Assembly: GCA_026260175.1 (NCBI GenBank)
Contig: JAKCWW010001751.1
Location: 1-64,000 of the forward strand
DNA from: Reticulitermes lucifugus
Lineage: Eukaryota > Arthropoda > Insecta > Blattodea > Rhinotermitidae
Length of the DNA stretch: 64,000 nucleotides
Reading direction: 5' to 3'
The notes below the pieces were generated by a model. The model was not told where the DNA came from. It ran no database searches and saw only the letters and a list, made by a program, of their open reading frames with translations. Below, piece by piece: positions 55,444 to 64,000 of the stretch. Positions within the stretch are counted from its first letter, which is position 1. Each line of letters starts with the position of its first letter. A program made the translations under genes and the position numbers.

Positions 55444-58400
55444 TAATGCTTTCTTTAGTTTTTTCCTACAAAGTCCGGAATAAAAAAGAGGGAAAGAAAC
55501 TGACAGAAAAGTTCTATGTATGGTATAATTTACGCTATTTTATAACTTGTTACTTACATTTATTATATCAGTTACTCAAATTTTTCTAGCATTATTTTTT
55601 AGTCAGAGGTATATTCCCCTGAACAATTCCAGCTGTCAAACATTCTGAAAATTCATTATATCAAATTACGATCATTTATTATTTACAGGAAGAAGAGAAA
55701 AGAATATAGATTTAGGTAGAATGATTGAAGATGGGTGACCGAGGTGGCATAGAACTATAAACAGGGAGAAGATAGGAAGAAGAATGAGGAGAGGCTGTTT
55801 AGAAATATTCGAGACCAGAACAAGAATTAAGCTGCCTGACACGTGGGCAGCAGAAAATTGTGCTTATAACTAGAATTTGCAATACATTCATCCGCTTATA
55901 AAATTTAATGGTTAATGAACAAAGTCAAGTGTGGGATCTATTTTATTCGCCACTTTAGAAATTATAAATTTCCTAATCTGCCTATGAAACCGTGTACTTT
56001 CATGGGTGTTTAGCAACACTTTGGTAGAATCTGGTGACTCCATCTTAAAGCGGACCATAACCTTACACTTAAGGACCTCGTACTTTTGTGATTAGGCAGC
56101 TGAGGATGAAAGAACCAGAAGTAAGGCGATTATGTGCACGTTGGAGAGTGTTCAAAGGAGGTTTTCAATATGTAACAAGTTTTCGAAAGAAGAAAAATCA
56201 ATCAAACCCTGAAGGGCTAACTTCACAAAGAAGAGGGTATGACTCGCTTGATCATTGCAAATGTAGTCTATCGTAATTCAATTGATCATCACAGGTCTGA
56301 CCAAAGCGCTGGCTTCATTCACAATTCGTTCCAGAGTTGACCACCGACAGATTATCGCGTTCACGAACTAGAGGACGTTATATGTGTTGCGGACCAGCAG
56401 CGGATTCATAGCAACACTTTGCTATCGCTCTTTCGTATTGAATCTTCTTATTTGCGAAAATGGAAATTATGGAAGAAAACGACTTACCTTTCCATTGTAA
56501 TTGGTTGGAATTATCATACGACGTATCAGAAAACTGGCAATATTCTGCGTTCACATTGCGGCCGTCTGGGTTATGACACCTTGGGCTTGTAGATAACAAG
56601 AAGCTTTTCGGATGAACATACGGCCTCCTTTTCAAGGTAGAAGTGCCTGCTAATTTTCCTGGAGGTAGCCCAAAAGCATCGTTCTTTTGAAACGTATGTA
56701 GCTTGTTAAGTACTCAGTTATCCTTTGTAAAAATGACATTCATTTCCCTACATGTAATAACCTTTGTGTGAGTGAGACAATAAACCTCACATTGATTCCC
56801 TCTGAGGTTCGTGCTAACACTGCTAACAACCGAGCATATAAGGCAAGAGAAAATGTGTGTGTATGTTGTATAATGTGCGAGCTGAAATTGAGAAAAACAA
56901 CTGAATTTCGAGCATATAATAGAACACAACATAACCAGATGGCACTATGAATATTTTGGCGGCCACGTGGCTATTATAAGTACATATATAATGTGAATAA
57001 TAATTTAAATTTCGATTTTAACCTCCCAGAAAACAGTCTGTATCTGATATGAAGGCAATTCATTGAATTTCAGGGAAATAATCGATATTTGTTCCGGAAA
57101 CCAAAGGGAATATACTTGTTTAAACAAATTCTGTCGGCGGAATGAAGAGTTATCACACTAAAGCAGGTGGAGTTTGTATTAGCCATTAGAGTTTATACAG
57201 TGAATCACATTTTGATGGAAATGTTCCAGAATCTGCATATATTAAAACCTTCAGCACTGACGCTTAAGTGAAAAAAGTACTTTTTTTTTTGCACTTGACC
57301 CTGAAAACCAAAACATCTGACAAATACATTTGATTGTTATGTGGTGTGTGGTCAGTCGGCTACGGCACGGATTCGCAGCACTTCCACAAAGTGACACACA
57401 CCTCAGCGTGTGTTAAAACACTGACATACATTTCAATATAATGCGCTTAAGAGAAACACACACATATACACTGTATATGTATAATTTATAATGTATAATT
57501 TATATAAAGTACAGCCAGCAATACAGTCTTCTGCCGAGATAGGATTCTATTCCTTGTCAATACCACAAGACATGGTAAATCGGACTTTAAAGAGGGAACA
57601 TCACTGAAAATCAATTAAAATTTAATCTGTAATTAAGATGTTTTGGAAATGTATTATAATCCCATCCAAAAATCTACCTCAATACTAGGAATCGCTTGCA
57701 GAATAATGGCACAGTACGTATGGAAAAGATGACGAAATAGCAGATTTTTGGATTTTCTGTTTTTGGTTCACGAAAAGAAATATGAAACCTGCAGGAAGGT
57801 TACACTCTTGCATAACTAATATGAAATAAAAGTTTTTCACTCAAAAAGGAAGCTGGGGAATATTGCGCTTTTCCTGGATAACATCTATGCACGAAATAGA
57901 GATATGAAGCCATCTGCCTGTTATGTCCCACAGAGTTATCTCTCTCCCCCCATCCATACAAATCTCTCGTTATAATTCTCATAACTGTATTGTATTTTCA
58001 TATTTATTGCTGTTTTCATAATAGGCGTAATATTTTGAGAATTTTAACAGATTATAAACAAGTTATAAAAGAAACTATTAACCAATTAAAATAATTACAG
58101 ATGAATAGAAATATGAACTTACTCTTAGCTATTAAAGAATAATTATGATTTATGAAACTAAATTAAAACAAAAGCTAATGTAAAAATCGCAGTATATAAG
58201 AAACACAGAAGTATGAAAGACCCTGAAAAAATAAATAGCAGCAAAGGCCAATGAATGGCAAGCAGGCCTGTGAAAGGTGTTACTGGTATAGCCACACTTT
58301 GTGAATTATGATTAAACGTTTGGTAACGCATTAGGAGTCACTAGCTCGCAGCAGTCTATTAGAATGTAAGCTTACAAGAAGGTAATGTATGTGGAGACTA

Positions 58401-58820
58401 TATCCTGGAAAAAAATAGGCAAGTGTAATTCCAGTCCAGATTGTTTTGAAAACAGGCCTGTCTTTGTGCAAAGCATCAACTAGTTCTCTTGTTTAATGGT
58501 CAGTTCTGTCTGTTCAACAGCTGAGCAGAAGCAGTTGACAAGAGCTAGCAAAAGTAGACAGTGATAAGTTGTTGGTTAACAAAAAGAACCTCATCTTGAC
58601 TTTAACAAGACAATGAAGTTGCTTAAATACGTACGAATGTCACCAGCACTGTAGCAAAGGGGAAACATAAATATGTTTATGTACGACACGGTATAATAAA
58701 CATACACAGGGGAGACCAATCCACATGCTTCCAATATCCACAGCATATGGGCATAATCAGAACTGATTATTGTGGTTTTCCGAGTATTCGGTAGACAAAT
58801 TAAACACCACTTAAATTTGA
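55444..58820. other. No gene seen
   Basis: About 3.4 kb of A+T-rich sequence. Frames at 55389-55589, 56088-56276 and 56378-56635 are short and unrecognised. A T/A-rich palindromic stretch (TATACACTGTATATG) lies at 57468-57482. Confidence 0.5.
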
Positions 58821-58822
58821 AA

Positions 58823-58870
58823 CAAGCACATACATACATACATACATACATACATACATACACATATACA
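58823..58870. repeat. CATA microsatellite
   Basis: ACATACAT run with a CACATATACA end. Confidence 0.95.
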
Positions 58871-60189
58871 TTCACCGATCCAACATCCACGTAAGTGGGA
58901 TTGGATATGGAATTCGTCAAATACGACGAAAGAGTGTGGACTGCCAAAATTAGTACCATTGTACTGAATCTTCGTAAAGAGCAGGGAGACGAGAGAAGAC
59001 AGAGAAGCAGATTGCAGCATCAATTACAAAAATTTCAAAACCTGGTAACGGGCTTTTAGCTCTCGATCCTTATTTGGAAGTAATATTAATAATTTCATTT
59101 TTCACTTATATGGACTGGGGAGGACGTCAACGTTAGGGATGAATTGAAATTCGTAAGAAATTTGTTTGGACAATTACAAGTAAAAGATATCTTTCAGACC
59201 TCTGCTTGTATGGACCTAATGAAGATGGACTTCGAATATTTGGATTAGGTTAAACTAATGTCTGGGTAGGGTATAATGGGAGAATTTGCGACTAAGGACA
59301 TAAAATTCCTGGTATAATGAGATCATGCTGCCTCTGGACCAGGTGATTAACTGACAAGCTTTCAAAGCAGGTCCTGCACAGTGTAGTTATGCAGTCAATT
59401 AGACATTTAATTAGTCAATTACTGTCAGCTCGACTTCTATAGGCTTACAAAGAAGTGGTTTATTCAGTAGTTACGCCATCAGGTCCGTTAATCATCAATT
59501 CCTTAACGAAGTAACTAATAAGCTTCATTCCAAACCAAAATGTATTAATCCCTCACAAAATGCGCAAGAAAATGAAACATGTACTGTGCTCCACTCACAA
59601 GTAAGACTTCGACCTTAACAGTGATTTTCCAGGGATAGACAGAACGTTAGATTCTTACGACAAGTAAGAGATGTGTTCTAGTTAAAAACACGTGAACTGA
59701 AGTGTATTTGTGTCGTGTGCTTACTACATAAAACTATTAATTCCTGTTTCGTTCTGTCTGGTTTGAGTTGTGAATAAATTTTACTTCAGTCTTGTTACGC
59801 GTATAATCTTAACACCTAAGAAATGGTGACCAACGTGAAACGGGTAAACCCATTCGCAGTAACGCTAGGGAAGTAGTAATGAATCGTCTGTGCAAATAAG
59901 AAGCCTTTGAGAACAGTCTAATTTGACATATTTGTCTTGCGGACAAAAGAACAATAAAGCGTGTAGTGCATCAGTGACTTTAATAAAAGGCATCTGAAGG
60001 GAGAGCAACGTGGAAAATGAAACACCCTGCCTGCCCTACGAAGGAAGAAGTCTCAAAAAGCTGAAAGGAATAAAATAATTGAAGATTTTGATTTGTGCAG
60101 TTTAAAATAGAGGAAACGAATCCTAAATGTTAACTAACCCCATGGAGAAGACTTTTCTTGAGAAGTTACTAGTTTCTCAGATATTAAAG
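58871..60189. other. No gene seen
   Basis: Unassigned. AATAAA-containing sequence near 59770 followed by TGGTGACC at 59823 recalls the end of a long terminal repeat, but nothing else supports this. Confidence 0.45.
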
Positions 60190-60390
60190 AAAGTCCCGGT
60201 ATTCTAGAGAACTCTAATATTTATTACTGCCTTCACAACCATCAGCAACTAGTCCCTCTCCTGAGCTAGATCAATCCATTCTAGGCCCTCGCAACATACT
60301 TCTTCTAAACAGCCATTTTAATAATATATTCCTACCCATACTTAGGTCTTCCAATACCGCGAGATCCATGAACGTCCATGAGAACGACGT
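60190..60390 (-). mobile_element. LINE tail fragment
   Basis: On the minus strand GIGRPKYG precedes EYIIKMAV; then EGLEWIDLAQERD, a stop, and LLMVVKAVINIRVL follow. This matches GRPR.RWEDNIKMDL...GVDWIDLAQDR..WRALVN.VMNLRVP with two or more frame changes. Confidence 0.6.
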
Positions 60391-61604
60391 GAAAATTACA
60401 AGGCTTAATCTTTCAACTGAATTGTATTTGCTACAGTTTTGCATTAAGAAGTGATACAGACTGATGTTTTGACAGGACCTATCTGTATGCTTTCTCTGCT
60501 AAGTCTATTCATGAGACAAGAAGCCTTGCCATTTTGTTAAGTTCAAGATCTTCTTCTGAGTCGAGGATAATAGCCATGCCATATCTGTCCGTCCACATGG
60601 TTCAACTCGAAAAATTTTAAAGAATATTTGATGAAGTTTAATTAGAAATGTAGGACTCTGGAAGCTAACCCATTTTCATAATTTTCATATCGTAAATCGA
60701 TAGTAGTAAAGGTGAAGACGCACGAACTTCAAGAAGTGAGGACGATCCTTGATCAAATGCCGAAATGCGGTAATCACGGTGACCAACAGCAGCATAATCA
60801 CGGCAAACATATCGTGAGTATAGTTATGACTGTGACTACATTAGACTGAACACCTGCTAGGTATAGACCTATTGGTATCGTAATTCCGACTGCCAAGGTA
60901 CAAAGAACGGATATGGAAGATGTGTACTCCAGTTGGGTTATCGCTCTTCAATCTCGTCCAAGTTTCATTGCGTTTCTGAGGAGCAAACAACGGGCACACA
61001 GTAATACTGAAGTCAACTATAGTAACAGAAACAGTAAATCACATGGACATCCTTGAAGTTCCAATAGACAAGCCAGTTTTTGTTAGTTCACTGAAATACA
61101 AAGTCGGATGAAATGAAGACGTGGCTCTGAGTCTTGATCAAGCCTCCGCGTCTTTTTATTGTCTGACACAAGTGAAAGAAGCGACACTGTGATTTATACA
61201 GAAGAGCGTACATCACAGATTGCACCTAGAGCGTTCCTTCTACAAGCAGCGCCACAGGAAATGATGCGGATGTTTTGAGCTTCTTAACCTAAGTTTAGTT
61301 TTCAGACAAAAGGTTGTAATCTTTTAAAGCACGGCGATTTCTGTATGTTACACTTGCTCTAACATCTAAAACCTATGCGTCTTGTCCAGACAGTGAATTT
61401 TTATGTCTCACTCGAGTCGAGGTACAGACACGGGAGAGAACAGACGTGATTGCAAGAGCGGCAGTTCTGTGGGTGCGGAGATAGACATACATCGGGCCAG
61501 AACTGGCTCGCTTCTACCAAGGAGACCAAAAGTTAGGAGCAAGAATCAGGGGGAGCCCATTTCTTAAAATTCTTTGACATGTTGGACTTAGTATTTCAGG
61601 TGCT
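60391..61604. other. No gene seen
   Basis: Unassigned, slightly less A+T-rich than the rest; no frame over 60 codons of interest. Confidence 0.45.
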
Positions 61605-61652
61605 GCTACCCTGTAGATGGGCGTTGCAGCTTGCTGCGAAATGTCGGTAACT
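61605..61652 (+). ncRNA. Hammerhead-like motif
   Basis: GCTACC, CTGTAGA (one change, A6), a GCAGC/GCTGC hairpin, GAAAT, GTC, GGTAAC. Stem I GCTACC/GGTAAC pairs at five of six positions. The CACCACCGTGAGAA phrase about 50 bases later also follows the relic at 37391, so the two share a 3' region. Confidence 0.45.
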
Positions 61653-62079
61653 TTAATCCAGGCTACATGAAGTCATATTCATTCTTCATAGTCACCACCG
61701 TGAGAACCTGGATACTTAGAAGGAGCAGTATGTTCAGTGTGATAAAGAAAATGAATTTTTAAGTGCTAGTTGGAAGATGAATGAGCTTCAAAGGGATGAT
61801 GTGCACTTCATAAGGAAAACGCATTATTGGAATTTCGTGACTGTTTTTCAGGTTTTTTTCGCCAAAAGTGCTGACCAGATTTCGGCAGAAATTGTCACTG
61901 TAATTCTACAGTGATTATATTCGGGTGTAATTCATTTTATTATTTCCGATTCACAGCCCATAATTTAAGTTTAAAATTCCATACTTAAATAGAAAACACT
62001 TTCCAAAAGAAAGGTCAGCCAAAGAAGATCGTTTGATTAATGCACAATACAGAAATTATTAAGACTCAATCAGCTCCAA

Positions 62080-62235
62080 TAAATTCCATACTTATGTGGA
62101 AACCTACTTTTATTACCACATTCACAAGAACCCGTCACTGATCCCTGTCCTGGGTCAATTGAAACCTACCACACCTTCACATCCTATACACTTCAGATAT
62201 TTCTAATACTAGTCTCCCTTCCTTTAGATTTTAAA
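62080..62235 (-). mobile_element. LINE tail fragment
   Basis: Minus-strand codons give KYLKCIGCEGVVGFN and, one frame over, LTQDRDQ, a stop and RVLVNVVIKVGFH. This fits DLKEIGCEGVDWI.LAQDRDQWRALVNVVMN. Confidence 0.55.
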
Positions 62236-64000
62236 CTTATATTACACAGAGTGTATTTAATATTCAGTTACAAAGCACAAACCATCTGAGAGATCAAGTC
62301 AAAAGGTGCAAACACAAAATTGAAAAAAAGAAAGCTGGACTGTGTCAGGAATTTGATCTCGTAAATTCTACGATCCAAAAGAATTGGAGAAACAGAACCA
62401 AAATTATTAGTGCGTTTGAACGGAATGGAGCAAGAATAAAGCGACTTCGAAAACCTGAAAGAAGTGACGTCGATGAGGCGCTGATTAAGTGGTTTTAGCA
62501 ACAGTGAAGTCACAATGTACCAGTGAGTGGTTCTCGTCTCATGATAATTGTGTCCTTTCTCAATTTTAAATGTACGTTAATGCATTTTTAGCTAAACCTG
62601 ATACGGAAATTTACAATTATAGAACAGTAATTTTTATTATATCTAAATTTCATGCAATTTAATTTGAAAAAGATCATAGCTTTAACATCAAGTAATAAGC
62701 CTGCATGCCTGTATTTTGTCTTGAAATATTTTTCCTTCACCTTTACCGTACACCTCGCTTACAGCGACATTCGTTTATAATGACACAATTTATTAGGTCC
62801 CTTCGATTGCATTATAACCAAGTTTGACTGTATTTTGAAATTCGCAGAAAAAGTTTTAATATTTCCGTTAGAAAGGTGCTAATGAATAATAAGTTCAATA
62901 TTTTCTCTGACGTCTAGTCGTATATGTGTGTACACATACAAAGAGCTAAGATTGGATCATCATATCTATCAGTCTCGCAGCAGGAAACAACGGTTGGTCT
63001 TCTAGTACTGGCGGGCGACAGCAAGAAGAAGTGGCAGTAGCTCCGTATCTGAGCATTCCATCGCTTCGTACTCCGTGGTCCAGCACCGCAGAGGCACCAC
63101 TTCCAATGTTCGATCTATGTTCTGACTGACAGAACGCACAACGCCTGAGGGATATGCAGCTGTCCATTGTAGTGTTTCTTATGGTGGATGTTAACCTTTT
63201 CAAATAGGAGTTATTTAAATAACGCTTAACAAATTAGGCAATATTTGGGATATTTCTGTTGTTCTACGACGTATAATAGGCCCTCGGTGTAAAACATGAA
63301 ACAGAACAGATGAAGTTTTGTATCTAGCTCTATTACATATAAACTCCGTACTTCCTAGTGTTGTATAAAGATGGAGTTTTGAAATCGGTGGTATATTCTA
63401 TTCATTTATAAACAACAACACATCATCCAAATAAACCAGAATTAACGATTTTGAAACAGTAGAGAGATAAAGGCAACAGCAGTATAACTTCTTAGGACTG
63501 AGATATAAATCAAATTCAATTCATATACCAAACAACAATAATAGTAGTGTTCCTCTGTTATTTTTTCGCCCATGGAGATCACACGGATTACGCAATGGAT
63601 ACCGAAGTCACGAATGAAGCAGCGAGTCACGAATGTATTAAAATAAGAAGCATATTGGAGGCTAGGCACGAGGGGTTGTTGCATCAGGTAGAGTGGCAAG
63701 CAGGTGTGGACTCAGGTAGCCACCTACGGGCCGGTCATTACGACGACTTCTAAGATCGTAACGCCCAGCCCAGATTATAAGCGTGGCAGCCACAGTCAAG
63801 AGGTTATCATTTTAATATAGCTTGTTTAATAATGAACTTTCGACTGCAAAACTTACGAGCAAATTTGTCTAATAAGCTGTTACCAAGATGAACGACCCAC
63901 CCAAAGTGGAAACTCGACACTTAGCTTAAAGAAAAGAATGTGAGTGACAATTACAAAGAGCACTCGATTAATTATAATTGCGAAAATAACCGTTGTTTAT
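62236..64000. other. No supported gene
   Basis: Frames at 62268-62513, 62946-63203 and 63442-63699 (minus) and 63547-63753 (plus) have no domain I recognise. The stretch 62985-63180 is more G+C-rich than its surroundings and could be an exon or a repeat; sequence alone does not decide. Confidence 0.4.

Noticed and set aside
59700-59880. End of an old LTR element (AATAAA, then TGGTGACC)
   Set aside because: No second copy, no inverted TG..CA ends and no coding remains nearby; the resemblance is too slight.

Overview
The window looks like non-coding DNA from a large, repeat-rich arthropod genome. It is A+T-rich, has no convincing host exon, and is full of short, decayed retroelement pieces. 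Several repeats resemble ones I remember from cockroaches and termites (Blattodea), but that is recall, not something shown here. No open frame reads as a conserved host protein, and I see no rRNA gene, functional tRNA gene, CRISPR array or bacterial-style operon.

Layout. 1-8 kb: a TG microsatellite, LINE tail pieces, two SINE families and a small fold-back element. 8-16 kb: dispersed repeats and SINEs, two with clear target-site duplications (TSDs). 16-30 kb: LINE tails, more SINEs, a recurrent AT-rich repeat and several hammerhead-ribozyme-like sequences. 30-31 kb: a young-looking fold-back element inserted in an older LINE fragment. 32.3-34.9 kb: a decayed pogo/Tigger-type DNA transposon with transposase remains. 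36-44 kb: more fold-backs, a MITE-like element and a cluster of three hammerhead-like cores. 45-64 kb: microsatellites, SINEs, LINE tails and a 641-bp inverted-repeat element with a 14-bp TSD.

Main observation. About eighteen places carry the type I hammerhead pattern CTGANGA - hairpin - GAAAC - short palindromic stem III, or its remains. Four of them (26068, 30813, 43350, 43468) also have a matching stem I on both sides. Many lie in the arms, or at the apex, of long inverted repeats. Four of these fold-backs have 9-14 bp direct repeats at their edges, and three keep a short unpaired tail at one end only. Hammerheads are known in Penelope-like elements (PLEs) and in small non-autonomous 'retrozymes', so I infer that these are PLE-derived or PLE-mobilised inverted dimers. 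The fold-back form with a ribozyme in each arm is the most unusual thing here.

At least 13 fragments come from one LINE protein tail (motifs like RMRWAGHV, WEDNIK, WI.LAQDR, ALVN..MN), on both strands and all broken. The window therefore reads as a graveyard of TPRT-type retroelements (LINE, SINE, PLE-like) with a few DNA transposons. Coordinates of dispersed repeats are approximate because they were set by eye.
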